From: Bosea sp. F3-2
GTDB lineage: Bacteria; Pseudomonadota; Alphaproteobacteria; Rhizobiales; Beijerinckiaceae
NCBI RefSeq assembly: GCF_008253865.1
Contig: NZ_CP042332.1
Span: 248,001 to 312,000 of the forward strand
Length of the DNA: 64,000 nucleotides
Reading direction: 5' to 3'
Numbering within the stretch: the stretch's first letter is position 1; each line of letters starts with the position of its first letter. The notes under the pieces were generated by a model. That model was not told the DNA's origin. It did not search any database and saw only the letters and a list, made by a program, of their open reading frames with translations. A program made the translations under genes and the position numbers. Shown here one piece after another: positions 25,364 to 34,078 of the stretch.

Positions 25364-26023
25364 TCAGCGCTCGTAGAGGCGCTGCATGCGGACTTCGAGA
25401 CGGCGGACCAGCCAGGCGATGGTGAGGGCTAGAGCGAGGAAGAGAATGCCGAGCACGATCATCGGCTCGGCGTAGCGGAAGGTGTCGGAGGCCACTTCCA
25501 ACGCGGCGCCCAGCATCTCCGGGACGGCGAGGACGCCGAGATAGGGCGTCGATTTGAGGAGCGACACGAAGTAGTTGCCCATCGGGGCCGCAACCTGACG
25601 CAGGACCTGCGGCAGGACGATATGTGTTAGCGTGATCACGCGGCCGAGACCTAGCGACCTGGCCGCCTCGAACTGACCCTTGCCGATCGAGTCGATGCCG
25701 GCCCGGAACACCTCGGCGAGATAGCTCGAATAGTACAGGGCCAGGCTTAAGATGCCGACCATATAGGCCGACAGCGTGATTCCGTAGGTCGGCAGCACGA
25801 AGAAGAGAAAATAGAGCTGGGCCAGAATCGGGATAGAGCGGATCGCATCGATCGTGAATTGCACGCAGATGCCGGTCAGCCGGCCGGAGCGGCGCAGCAG
25901 CTCCCAGGCCAGTCCCATCAGCGCCGCCAGCAAGGATGCGACGATCGACACCCAGATGGTTGTCCAGATCGCCGCGAGGATGCGCGGCAGGATTTCGATC
26001 GCGAAGGCAGGGTCAAACCGCAT
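25364..26023 (-). CDS. Amino-acid/ectoine-type ABC permease (EhuD-like)
   Basis: A 219-residue HisM-class permease. The ATG at 26023 is chosen because it fits the family start (RFDPAFAIEILPRILAAIWTT) and overlaps the upstream permease stop by about 10 bp. RSIPILAQLYFLFFVLPTYG and the EAA loop GIDSIGKGQFEAARSLGLGR are diagnostic. It forms the channel with the permease at 26013. Confidence 0.85.
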   Translation of the reverse strand: MRFDPAFAIEILPRILAAIWTTIWVSIVASLLAALMGLAWELLRRSGRLTGICVQFTIDAIRSIPILAQLYFLFFVLPTYGITLSAYMVGILSLALYYSSYLAEVFRAGIDSIGKGQFEAARSLGLGRVITLTHIVLPQVLRQVAAPMGNYFVSLLKSTPYLGVLAVPEMLGAALEVASDTFRYAEPMIVLGILFLALALTIAWLVRRLEVRMQRLYER

Positions 26024-26666
26024 GGCCGAGCCCCTGCGACCGCGCGACCTGACTTTCCACCCAGCGCCCAAACCGGGTGATCGGGTAGCAGACGATCAGG
26101 TAGGATAGGAGCAGGCCGCTATAGACGCCTGCAGGATCATATTTGACCTGTGCGATTTCCTTGGCCCGAAAGGTCATGTCGGTCAGCATGATCAGCGATA
26201 CCAGCGACGTGCCCTTGAGCAACTGGATGAACTGGTTGATGAAGCTCGGCATCATGATCGGCAGCGCCTGCGGAAGCTCGATCAGGAGCAGGATCGGGAG
26301 CCGCCGGAACCCGAGCGCGCGGCCCGCTTCGATCTGTCCTCGCGCGAGCCCCTGCAGAGCGGCCCGTACCGCTTGGCTGGCATAGCCACCGGCATTGAGC
26401 CCAAGCACCATCGATCCGACGAGGATGGCTGGAAGCGTGATCCCGAAGGCCGGGAGCGAGTAGTAGAATACGAAAAGAAGCACGAGGACCGGCGAGGAGC
26501 GCCAGAACTCGATGAGCGCGGTGATGATCCAGCCCCAGATGCCGGTCGCCAGGTATTGGGCGACGCCGCAGACGAACATGAAGGGCAGGGCGAACAGAAG
26601 GCCAAGGCACGTGACCTGCAAGGTGACGGAAAGGCCCTGAAGAATGGACAGTGTCGTGCTGATCAT
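26013..26666 (-). CDS. Amino-acid/ectoine-type ABC permease (EhuC-like)
   Basis: A 217-residue permease with the same fold. The N-terminal helix is ILQGLSVTLQVTCLGLLFALPFMFV, then RSSPVLVLLFVFYYSLPAFG, and the EAA loop is ALQGLARGQIEAGRALGFRR. It follows the binding-protein gene by 87 bp. No ATPase gene lies in the operon, so this importer must borrow one or is incomplete. Confidence 0.85.
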   Translation of the reverse strand: MISTTLSILQGLSVTLQVTCLGLLFALPFMFVCGVAQYLATGIWGWIITALIEFWRSSPVLVLLFVFYYSLPAFGITLPAILVGSMVLGLNAGGYASQAVRAALQGLARGQIEAGRALGFRRLPILLLIELPQALPIMMPSFINQFIQLLKGTSLVSLIMLTDMTFRAKEIAQVKYDPAGVYSGLLLSYLIVCYPITRFGRWVESQVARSQGLGHAV

Positions 26667-26753
26667 CGTGCATCCACTAGCGAGGCTCGACCGCGCGGAT
26701 GAAGTACGGCGGAACGAGCTGGCGTTCCGCCTGTTATTGTCTCTTGGGATTGC

Positions 26754-27638
26754 TCAGCCCTGGCAGAGCTGAGCGGCCGTGACGGTTTCCGGCGCCATCT
26801 CCTCGCTCGGCGAGAAGCCGTATTTCTCCATGATCTTCGCCAGCGTGCCGTCCTGGCGCATCTCGACCAATCGCTTGTTGTAGAGATCGCGCAAGGCGGT
26901 ATCGGCGGGCCGGAACGCGAGCGCCGCGTAGTTCAGCGCCGGTTGCCCGTTTGGCTTGATGAACGGCTTGAACGGTGTTGCACGCTCGACATCCTTCAGG
27001 TTCGGGCTTTGCATCACCGCGATGAGCGAGCCGATCGACATCGTTACTGCGTCGACGCGCTTGGCGGTGAGAGCCGATACCGACGAGCCGACATCCTGAA
27101 ACAGGGTCATCTGTGAGGCTGGGATGCCGGCGTCGAGGGCGTTTTGCGTATTCGAGCTACCGCGACCGCCACCCATGCGGATCTGCGAATTCGCGACAAT
27201 GTCGGCATAGCTATGGATCTTGAACGGATTGCCTTTCGCGACCAGCACGCCGTCACCCACCGCGAGATCAGGTTCGCTGAAAATGACCTGCTTGCAGCGC
27301 TGTTGATTGATCGCCAGGCCGGAGGCGACGATATCAACCCTGCTGGCCGCCAGCGCGGGAATAAGCGCGCCGAACTCAGCGATCACCAGCTCGATCTTCT
27401 CAACGCCAAGCGGTTTGAAGGCTGCACGGACGAGATCAGGGTGAAAGCCCGTTGCCTCGCCGTCCTCGCCCTTGAACCCCCACGGCGATTGGTTTGCAAA
27501 GCCAACCGTGATCTTGCGATCCTTCAGCACATTGTTTGACGCGGCCTGGGCAAAGCCCTCGGGGGCAAAAGTGAGGGCCGCAAGCGCAGCCGCAACGCCG
27601 AGCGCAAGGCGCCCGGCTGACAAAGTCCAAGATGGCAT
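26754..27638 (-). CDS. ehuB: Ectoine/hydroxyectoine-type binding protein (EhuB-like)
   Basis: A 294-residue periplasmic protein with a signal peptide (LALGVAAALAALTFAPEGFAQA). The mature part matches the EhuB pattern: KITVGFANQSPWGF, EFGALIPALAASRVDIVASG, the conserved INQQRCKQVIFSEP and AKGNPFKIHSYADI, and ends in TAAQLCQG. The ATG at 27638, with GGGGAA upstream, precedes the signal peptide; longer starts add unconserved residues. It is divergent from the PLP-enzyme gene across a gap with a candidate UTRA-regulator site. The ligand is inferred to be ectoine or a related cyclic or acylated diamino acid. Confidence 0.7.
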   Translation of the reverse strand: MPSWTLSAGRLALGVAAALAALTFAPEGFAQAASNNVLKDRKITVGFANQSPWGFKGEDGEATGFHPDLVRAAFKPLGVEKIELVIAEFGALIPALAASRVDIVASGLAINQQRCKQVIFSEPDLAVGDGVLVAKGNPFKIHSYADIVANSQIRMGGGRGSSNTQNALDAGIPASQMTLFQDVGSSVSALTAKRVDAVTMSIGSLIAVMQSPNLKDVERATPFKPFIKPNGQPALNYAALAFRPADTALRDLYNKRLVEMRQDGTLAKIMEKYGFSPSEEMAPETVTAAQLCQG

Positions 27639-27680
27639 GGAAGCCGTTCCCCGTTTGATTGACCCTGTCATTGGGACTAG

Positions 27681-27693
27681 ATATACCAGGTAT
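27681..27693. promoter_or_regulatory. Candidate GntR/UTRA operator, site 1
   Basis: ATATACCAGGTAT contains the palindrome ATACC-A-GGTAT and lies between the divergent binding-protein and PLP-enzyme genes. A near match, ATATACCTCGTAT, sits upstream of the GntR/UTRA gene at 31076-31088. HutC-type regulators bind such short AT/GT palindromes, so both are proposed sites for the regulator at 30280. Confidence 0.5.
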
Positions 27694-27754
27694 GTCAATA
27701 TCGATTGCAGTTCCGCGGCCCGCCGCTGGCGCTGCCCTTTCAGGCACTGGAAAC

Positions 27755-29020
27755 ATGACGAACACAGCGGAAGCCGGCGCTGACACCCAGTCGCGCGCGA
27801 TCGGGCAGCGTTCACTCGGACCGGACGCGACCTTGCATCCGCTATACCCAGTCTTCACCAGCGGAGCGCCGCTGCGCAGCCAGCAGCGATGGAACTATCC
27901 GCTTGAAGTCGCCTTCGATTATTCAGGAGTGGACCCAAGCGTCTTTCACCAGCCACCTTTGGCCGGAATCGCGCGTTGGGCTCCGCTTCTGCCTCCTCTC
28001 GATCCCAGGCTCAGCTTCGGGGAAGGCGGCACGCCGTTGATCCCGATTTCGACGGCAGCGACAGCGAGCGAAATTCCGGTTTTCCTGAAGGACGAGTCCC
28101 GCAATCCGACATGGAGCCATAAGGATCGGCTGAACCTATGTACGGTCAGCGCGGCTGTCAGGAGCGGCGCAAAGGGCGTCGTGGTCGCATCCTCGGGAAA
28201 TCACGGCGTTTCGACTGCGGCCTATGCCGCGCGGGCAAACCTTCCCTGCGTGGTGCTTACGCCATCCGAGATCAGCAAGACTTTCCTCGCCATGCTGCGA
28301 GCCTATGGAGCCTGTCCGGTTCCGGTCGAGACCGCCCATAGATGGCCGTTGGTGCAGGCGATCTGCGAAAGGGCAGGGTACCATCCGACCAGCAACCTGA
28401 CGCCGTTTCATACAGGGCATCCATTCGGACCGGAGGGCTACAAGACGATTGCCTACGAGATCTTCCTGCAGTTTGGCCGGGCCGTACCGGCAGCGGTCGT
28501 TGTCCCGACCGGATACGGCGAGCAGCTCTACGGCATCTCGAAAGGCTTCAAGGAGCTCGTCACACTGGGCCTCTGCTCCAACATGCCGCGCATGTTCTCC
28601 GTGGAGCCTGCGACACGCGGCCCCCTGCATCGGGCCGTTCAAACCCATGAGCCGATGGCAACGGTGGAGGCTGGGGAAACGCGACAGTATTCGATTGCCT
28701 GTACGGCTAGCGGGTACCGCGGCGTGCTCGCATTGGAAGCCAGCCGAGGAATGGCTTTAACCGTTGACGACGCCTCGGTCTGTGCCGCCCAGGCGACTTT
28801 GGGGCGTCAGGGCATATGGCAGGAATTTTCAGCCTGTGCCGCCTTCGCGGCGCTGCCCCAGATTCTCACCCAAAACCTGTCCGGTCCCATCGTTCTTATC
28901 GGCACGTCGGGAGGGTTCAAGGATCCTATCGAGGCGGAAACTCTGCCGGTCGTCGGTCCTGGTTTCGAGCACGTCGCGGACTACGTGCGCCAGAAGAGCG
29001 GCATCGACCTCAGATCGTGA
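27755..29020 (+). CDS. PLP-dependent threonine synthase/dehydratase-like enzyme
   Basis: A 421-residue fold-type II PLP enzyme. Lys123 in PTWSHKDR is the Schiff-base lysine, SSGNHG at 146-151 binds the cofactor, VVPTGYGEQLYGISKGF is a glycine-type phosphate loop region, and VLIGTSGGFKD closes the site. Family members include threonine synthase, threonine dehydratase and diaminopropionate lyase. In ectoine loci the comparable gene is EutB, which is shorter. I place the start at the ATG at 27755, because a TTG at 27659 would add 32 unconserved residues over the operator. It is divergent from the importer and converges on the M24 gene. Confidence 0.75.
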   Translation: MTNTAEAGADTQSRAIGQRSLGPDATLHPLYPVFTSGAPLRSQQRWNYPLEVAFDYSGVDPSVFHQPPLAGIARWAPLLPPLDPRLSFGEGGTPLIPISTAATASEIPVFLKDESRNPTWSHKDRLNLCTVSAAVRSGAKGVVVASSGNHGVSTAAYAARANLPCVVLTPSEISKTFLAMLRAYGACPVPVETAHRWPLVQAICERAGYHPTSNLTPFHTGHPFGPEGYKTIAYEIFLQFGRAVPAAVVVPTGYGEQLYGISKGFKELVTLGLCSNMPRMFSVEPATRGPLHRAVQTHEPMATVEAGETRQYSIACTASGYRGVLALEASRGMALTVDDASVCAAQATLGRQGIWQEFSACAAFAALPQILTQNLSGPIVLIGTSGGFKDPIEAETLPVVGPGFEHVADYVRQKSGIDLRS

Positions 29021-29034
29021 GTGCTGGTTAAGCC

Positions 29035-30255
29035 TCAAAGCGGGATGACGGGCATCGTCTCGGGGGACAGCGCGCCGACGAATTCGGGCCCGTCACTGTC
29101 GATGTAGACACATTCTTCAAACTGGAAAACGCCTCCGCCTGCTTCGAGCTTCGGTTCAAGATGCAGGACCATTCCCGGTTCGATGACGGTATGGTCGTCG
29201 CGGCTGATCGACGGGGGCTCGGTCACCTCGCGCCCGCCGCCATGCCCTATGCGCGAAACCGCTCCATAGACTGACGGGAGCCCTGCCTCGATCCACAGCC
29301 GCGTGAATCTTGCATGGACCTCGGCGCAGGTTTCGCCAGAGCGAACGCTTGAGGCCAGCTCGATCGTCACACCGCGAACAGCGGCATAAAGCGCGCATTC
29401 ACGCTCGCTCGGTTCTCCGACACGGGCAATCCGGTTGCGGTCCGCCGAATAACCGCCATAGCAGGAGCGAAAATCGGTCCAGACGTAGTCGTTCTCTCGC
29501 AAGGGCCGCGCGCCGGATGGGCGCGAATAAACGAAATCCCCATTCATGAAGAGCGCCGAGATCGGGTCCTGCCGCTCCGCGCCATTCAGAGCTATGTGAG
29601 CTTGAAGCTGACGTGCAAACTCAGCCTCGCTCATTCCCGGCCGTGCTTGTGCCACGACCGCATCGAACGCGTTGTCGACGATCGCCAAAGAGATCCGTTT
29701 CAGCTCGACCTCGTAGCGCGACTTGATCATGCGTACCCGCCACAGGACGGTTTCAGCATTGATCAGGTCGTATCCGCGCGCGCGGATGCCGTCGACGAGA
29801 GAAAGAGAACCGCGGCCGAGCATGTCCTGGCCGTAGTCGACTCCGATCCTCGCATTGGCCAGCCCAATCGCGTCGGCTACGGCTTCAATTGTCGCAAGGG
29901 CACCTTCTGCGGCGTAGCCTCGATAGAACCGCGCCGAGAATGGCCGAGGCGTCGAAGCGACGTTTCGTTCTTCGATCGTGCTGCCGACGACGATGACATC
30001 ACGCAGCGTGATCACGGCCTGGAGCGGCCTGGCGTTGTAGGACCAGGTCATCGTACGGTAGCCGGTGAAATACTCGAAATTGTTGCGCTCGGTGATGACG
30101 ACGGCGTCGATTCCCGCCTTCGCGAGCTCGATCCTCAAGCGGTTCAGGCGATCGTCGAATTCGCTCTGAGGAGTTGGGCCGGTTGGAGGGGCGGGCAGAC
30201 TGACGTCGGCAGGGGCAAGCCGCTTGAGCTGTCGGGTCGGCATCATGCGCAACAT
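29035..30255 (-). CDS. M24-family metallohydrolase (ectoine hydrolase/Xaa-Pro peptidase-like)
   Basis: A 406-residue pita-bread enzyme. An N-terminal creatinase-type domain (ITERNNFEYFTGYRTMTW) leads to a catalytic domain with all five metal ligands: Asp261 (TDFRS), Asp272 (SADRNR), His338 (RIGHGGG), Glu367 (LHLEPKLE) and Glu380 (QFEECV). DoeA, which opens the ectoine ring, belongs to this family and has about this length; creatinase and aminopeptidase P are alternatives. The EhuB-like importer and DoeB-like deacylase nearby favour DoeA. It lies 25 bp after the GntR/UTRA gene on the same strand. Confidence 0.78.
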   Translation of the reverse strand: MLRMMPTRQLKRLAPADVSLPAPPTGPTPQSEFDDRLNRLRIELAKAGIDAVVITERNNFEYFTGYRTMTWSYNARPLQAVITLRDVIVVGSTIEERNVASTPRPFSARFYRGYAAEGALATIEAVADAIGLANARIGVDYGQDMLGRGSLSLVDGIRARGYDLINAETVLWRVRMIKSRYEVELKRISLAIVDNAFDAVVAQARPGMSEAEFARQLQAHIALNGAERQDPISALFMNGDFVYSRPSGARPLRENDYVWTDFRSCYGGYSADRNRIARVGEPSERECALYAAVRGVTIELASSVRSGETCAEVHARFTRLWIEAGLPSVYGAVSRIGHGGGREVTEPPSISRDDHTVIEPGMVLHLEPKLEAGGGVFQFEECVYIDSDGPEFVGALSPETMPVIPL

Positions 30256-30279
30256 GGGTCCGTTGTTTCGAAACGGCGA

Positions 30280-31014
30280 TCAGGCCGCGGGATCATCGAT
30301 GGGGATGTCGATGTTGCAAGCCAGCTTGTCGAACGGTGCCTCGACGCTCCCGAACACTGACAAGGCCGGGTCTCGGGTCGTCAGGTGATAGAGGCGCCTG
30401 AGCGTGGGGTATCCGACGGGGATTCCGAAGGCGGACTGCGCTTCGGCTGACGCCGGCGCAGCATCGATGACGAGCCGCTTGTTGATCACTGGAGTTTTCG
30501 TCGGCTTGAGGATGTCCATGATGAACTTGGTGGAAACGTCTCTCATGATCGGGTGATCCATCGGGACCGGGACATAGGACGTGTCGAACATGATCGGCTC
30601 GTCGCTGATGGAGATGACCCTGCGAATGCAGGACATCGGCCCGCGCGGCGGCGAAAACAGATCGAAAGAGCGGTCGGTGATCGGTTCCCAGCTCAGCGAA
30701 ATCAAAGTGAGTGATAGCGGGAGCTTGGAGTCCATGGCCTGCTCCAGCGACGTCATGGACACGTCAATCTCGCGGATGAAACGCTTGTTCTGTCGTACAA
30801 ACACGCCGAGGCCTTGCACCGTGCGCAGTAAGCCGAGCGCCTTCAGATCCTTGATGGCGCGCTTGATCGTGATCAGGCTGACGCCGAATTCTTCCGCGAG
30901 ACTTACGGCTGAAGGAAGCGCGTCGCCGGGCTGATAGCGCTTGGTGTCAATGCGGCGCTGGAGCTCTTCGCGAACCGCTTCGTTCAGCGGCTGCCCCTCC
31001 CGCGCATTCAGCAT
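30280..31014 (-). CDS. GntR-family (HutC/UTRA) transcriptional regulator
   Basis: A 244-residue regulator. The winged helix is at about 10-75 (LPSAVSLAEEFGVSLITIKRAIKDLKALGLL), with GLGVFV as the wing. The UTRA ligand domain follows (about 95-240), including VISISDEPIMFDTSYVP and PTLRRLYHLTTRDP. It is cotranscribed with the M24 gene. Ectoine loci are usually run by the MocR-type EnuR, so a UTRA regulator is atypical and hints at a different inducer. A near copy of the site at 27681 lies in its own upstream region. Confidence 0.9.
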   Translation of the reverse strand: MLNAREGQPLNEAVREELQRRIDTKRYQPGDALPSAVSLAEEFGVSLITIKRAIKDLKALGLLRTVQGLGVFVRQNKRFIREIDVSMTSLEQAMDSKLPLSLTLISLSWEPITDRSFDLFSPPRGPMSCIRRVISISDEPIMFDTSYVPVPMDHPIMRDVSTKFIMDILKPTKTPVINKRLVIDAAPASAEAQSAFGIPVGYPTLRRLYHLTTRDPALSVFGSVEAPFDKLACNIDIPIDDPAA

Positions 31015-31075
31015 CTATGTCTCCAGTTCGTGATGCCCATCGGTCGAAATCAGGCAGGATGTGAGGGGGTGCTGA

Positions 31076-31088
31076 ATATACCTCGTAT
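31076..31088. promoter_or_regulatory. Candidate GntR/UTRA operator, site 2
   Basis: ATATACCTCGTAT lies 62 bp upstream of the regulator's ATG and matches the site at 27681 at 11 of 13 positions. Together they would let the regulator control itself, the M24 gene and the divergent importer/PLP genes. Confidence 0.45.
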
Positions 31089-31249
31089 ACCCAAATATCG
31101 AGGCTCGACAATCGACCTTCTGCTCGGCGCGTTCCTCTGTCCGAATTCGAGAAGCTCTGGGATGCCGGCCTGCTCTCCAAGGACAGGCTGTTGGCGGGCG
31201 ACGCCGCCAGATGGACCCGTCGACGACGGGAGCTGATACCGAGAAGACC

Positions 31250-31829
31250 CTCAAACAACACTTGCAGCTGGTCTGCCGAGGTCTGGCCGGAGCGCTTGTC
31301 CTGAGTGAGCTCATGGGAGATCTTCTGCCCATCTCGCAGCTCGCGCAGGCCGGCACGCTCCACCGCGCTTCGCCCACCATCGCACCCGACCAGATATTGC
31401 GCCCGCATCGCCCGACAATCGGACAATTCGGCGGCGCCCGTGGCGTCTAGCACCAAACCCGTCGCCTCGCATCCGCGATAGACCCGCACCCCGAACTCAT
31501 CGACCCAGTCGGCAAGGATGCGCTCGATGTGCTTCTGCCACAGGGCCAGCACGTAGTTGTGCCGCGTCGGGAAGTCGCTGATGTCCAGTGAAATGCCGGA
31601 GAACCACATCGATCGGATCGTCTGGCCCTGCGAGAGAAAGCGGTCGGCGATGCCGCGCTGATCGAGGACCTCGAGGTGCGTGTGTGCAGTCCGCCGGAGC
31701 GCAAACCGATCAGCTCTCGATCGCCGCGCCGCGCGACGATGGCAGTGTCAATGCCCGCCAGCGCCAGTTCGCCCGAAGCATCAACCCTGTCGGGCCGCCT
31801 TCGACGATCACGACCGCGTGCTCATTCAT
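31250..31829 (-). pseudogene. FAD-dependent aromatic/antibiotic monooxygenase, decayed
   Basis: Starting at the ATG at 31829, the minus strand reads NEHAVVIVEGGPTGLML, then after a frameshift ELALAGIDTAIVARRGDRELIG, after another LEVLDQRGIADRFLSQGQTI, and MWFSGISLDISDFPTRHNYV through LADWVDEFGVRVYRGCEATG to YLVGCDGGRSAVERAG. These are the FAD-binding GGGPTG-type loop (first Gly is Glu here) and the GCDGGRSAVR motif of class A monooxygenases such as rifampicin or phenol hydroxylases. At least three indels and the loss of the C-terminal half make it dead; the 3' limit is approximate. Its ATG overlaps the stop of the AAC(3)-like gene, so the two were one operon. Confidence 0.75.
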
Positions 31830-32302
31830 GGCTGTCTGGCGTCGACGGCAATGTCGAAGTGCATCACGTCTTCGCGGACGCCGAGCTTTGTGTACAAGGC
31901 GATCGCTGGCTCGTCGCCATAGTCCGCCTGGACATAAATCACCCAGGCTCGGGATTTCCGCGCGATGCCGCGCAGATGGTGGATGAGGGCCGTCGCGATG
32001 CCTTGCCGGCGATGTCCTTCATCGACCGCAAGATCGTAGATGTAATATTCGCGCCTTTCCTGCTCGCATTTGTCGAGCGCGTAGGCGACGAGTCCGCCGA
32101 CTACGTCCTCGCCCTTCAGCGCAGCAACCACGGCGACATTTTCCCTGGAGAGCAGGCCCTTGAGATAGGTATCGCTTGGTGGGCCGTCCCCGAACGTCGC
32201 GGGGTCTGCGAAAGCTCGTCCGAACAGGGCATTCAGTTCGCGCATAAGCCGGACGTCTGAAGCCTCAAGGCGGCGTGTGACATAGGCAGGAGATGAAGAC
32301 AT
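31826..32302 (-). CDS. AAC(3)-I-type aminoglycoside N-acetyltransferase (GNAT)
   Basis: A 158-residue GNAT enzyme that closely follows the AAC(3)-I pattern: MRELNALFGRAFADPATFGD, then AALKGEDVVGGLVAYAL, YYIYDLAVDEGHRRQGIATAL (acetyl-CoA loop RRQGIATA at 98-105), VIYVQADYGDEPAIALYTKLG and EDVMHFDI. Family members acetylate the 3-amino group of gentamicin-class drugs. The ATG at 32302 gives the standard length. It appears intact, while the overlapping downstream monooxygenase is decayed. Activity on real aminoglycosides is an inference from motif match only. Confidence 0.85.
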   Translation of the reverse strand: MSSSPAYVTRRLEASDVRLMRELNALFGRAFADPATFGDGPPSDTYLKGLLSRENVAVVAALKGEDVVGGLVAYALDKCEQERREYYIYDLAVDEGHRRQGIATALIHHLRGIARKSRAWVIYVQADYGDEPAIALYTKLGVREDVMHFDIAVDARQP

Positions 32303-32395
32303 GGTCGCTCCCCGACTCGGCATTTCACGTTTGCGCCGGTCTGGGCACGGCAACCGTGCTTTCGTCGTTATCGAGCCGGTATCGACACGACCACA

Positions 32396-32746
32396 TCAAG
32401 TTCGCAGGATTTTCTGCATCGCCTTGCCCTTGGCCAGCTCATCGATCAGCTTATCCAGGTAGCGGATTTCTTGCATGGTCGGTTCCGTGATCGTTTCGAC
32501 CCGCACGCCACAGATCACGCCCGAAATCAGGGATCGCGAAGGATGCAGACGAGGCGCGTCGGCGAAGAAATTCTCGAAGCAGGTTTTCTTTTCCAACTGA
32601 GCGTCCAGCCCTTCCTGACTGTAACCCGTCAGCCAACGGATGATCTCGTCGACCTCAGCTTTGGTCCGCCCCTTTTTCTCCGCCTTGGCAATATAGAGCG
32701 GATAAACGCTGGCAACGCTCATTGCATAGATTCGATGCCTGATCAT
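32396..32746 (-). CDS. DUF2200 family protein
   Basis: A 116-residue protein with the conserved start RIYAMSVASVYPLYIAKAEK, KGRTKAEVDEIIRWLTGYSQ and IRYLDKLIDELAKGKAM. The family is compact, cytoplasmic and of unknown function; its helical look and common place near GNAT or cytosolic stress genes do not fix a role. It is 93 bp upstream of the AAC(3)-like gene on the same strand. Confidence 0.85.
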   Translation of the reverse strand: MIRHRIYAMSVASVYPLYIAKAEKKGRTKAEVDEIIRWLTGYSQEGLDAQLEKKTCFENFFADAPRLHPSRSLISGVICGVRVETITEPTMQEIRYLDKLIDELAKGKAMQKILRT

Positions 32747-32890
32747 CTGGCCTCCCTCATCGACCGACTTCGCTCACCAAAAGACCGCCGAGTTACTAGC
32801 GGCATCGCTTCTTGGCGTTTGTCGTAGCGGCGCAACCGGATTGGAGTCTGACGAGCGGAGGGCGCACACGCTACGCTCCAACAGGCGCCA

Positions 32891-33385
32891 TTGGACCAGA
32901 ATCGACGAAAGAATGTCAATGATCGACCAGGTTTCGCGAATTATCCGCGCGCGAACCTTGCCCAGCGACGAGAAGTGTCTATACCCGATCGCCTATGTCG
33001 ACTAATTGCCCAGCCGGGGCTGGATGTGCGCGAGGAAGACCTCATCGTCCGCAAGACCCGTTACTCCGGGATGATCCAGGGCGCCGGCGATCTGCATGAG
33101 GCGCTGCGCCGGCGCAGGATCGAGGCGGTTCTTGTCGCTGGGACGATGACCAATGCCTGCTGTGAATCGACCGCCCGCGATGCGATGATGCTCAACTACC
33201 GCACCAGCATGGTGCACGACGCAAATGCCAGCCTTCGCGATGATGAGCACGCTGCGGCACTGATCAATTTCCACCTGTTCTTCGGTGATGTCGTCTCGAC
33301 CGAAGATCTTCTGCTTCGCTATCAGGCATTCGAACAATCGGACGCCAGCACGGATCTGGCCGACCGGGCAGCATCCTTCACTTGA
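32891..33385 (+). pseudogene. Isochorismatase-family cysteine hydrolase, N-terminally truncated
   Basis: The segment reads the last two thirds of an isochorismatase-like hydrolase: DLIVRKTRYSGM (catalytic Lys), the active-site block VLVAGTMTNACCESTARDAM (catalytic Cys) and HDANASLRDDEHAAALINF. The N-terminal strand with the catalytic Asp (usually DxQ) is missing. The first 40 residues of the frame (NRRKNVNDRPGFANYPRANL) have no family match. Without the Asp it should be inactive. Confidence 0.7.
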
Positions 33386-34040
33386 CGACGTGCCCGCGCG
33401 GTTACGCCTTAGAAAGCGCGCTTCCCGCCTCCCTAGGCCGACCCGTTGGTGCGAGGGGATCGCTCGGCTGAATTGTCTCGAGGGGCGATGAATCGACGAG
33501 CTCTCAGCTCACCAATCCCATTGGTGGGGAGCGCCTCTCAGAACTCACTGAGGGGCTCGTCTTTTAGGAGCGGCGAGCCATGGCCGATGAAAGCGAGAAC
33601 TGTCAATTGGTGCTGGCAACCTCACGGATGAACTCAAGAAGCTAGCGCTGTTTTGCGTTGGCCAACGCGCTCCATCGTCGAGCTCGGCCAGCGCGGCGCC
33701 ATCGAAGCGCGGCATGGCGAGGCGGACTGCGAGACCCTCCAGCACCGAACGGATCTCGGTGCAGATCTTCGATGACCAGTTCGACACCACGAGCTACCAA
33801 CCGACCCAGCGATCCGAAGCTGCTATCTCACCAAGCCTGGTCCATTGGCGTCAGAAAACGGTTTGGATGTGGGCTGGCGACTTTTCACAGCGCGGTGGAA
33901 GCGACGGCGATCACCGATACCCCAAGCGGCAGGCAGAGCGGCGTGCAAACGAGATGCGGCACTTCAGAGATCTCGCCGTTGCCGCCGCTGGTGAGGAACG
34001 CGGGCGGTGAAATATTATCTATCGGCTTGCACAACGGACA
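33386..34040. other. Degenerate stretch with a possible GntR/FCD fragment
   Basis: No intact gene is seen. On the minus strand 33668-33760 reads TEIRSVLEGLAVRLAMPRFD and then GAALAELDD, which resembles the start of an FCD effector domain from a FadR-type regulator; neighbouring frames do not extend it. A short hairpin CACCAAT-CCC-ATTGGTG is at 33510-33526. The stretch looks like decayed chromosomal sequence behind the IS481 insertion. Confidence 0.35.
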
Positions 34041-34069
34041 AAGAAAAAGGGCCGCCCGCTAGGGCGGCC
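34041..34069 (-). terminator. Intrinsic terminator on the minus strand
   Basis: GGCCGCCC-GCTA-GGGCGGCC (34050-34069) is a perfect 8-bp stem. Read leftward it is followed by TTTTTCTT, a good rho-independent terminator. The gene it served would have lain to the right, where an IS481 copy now sits 10 bp away, so it is probably orphaned. Confidence 0.65.
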
Positions 34070-34078
34070 AAGTCTAGT

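Noticed and set aside
33510..33526. CACCAAT-CCC-ATTGGTG hairpin as a PdhR/LldR-type operator
   Set aside because: The arms are in the opposite order to the known TTGGT-N-ACCAA sites, and there is no intact gene next to it.
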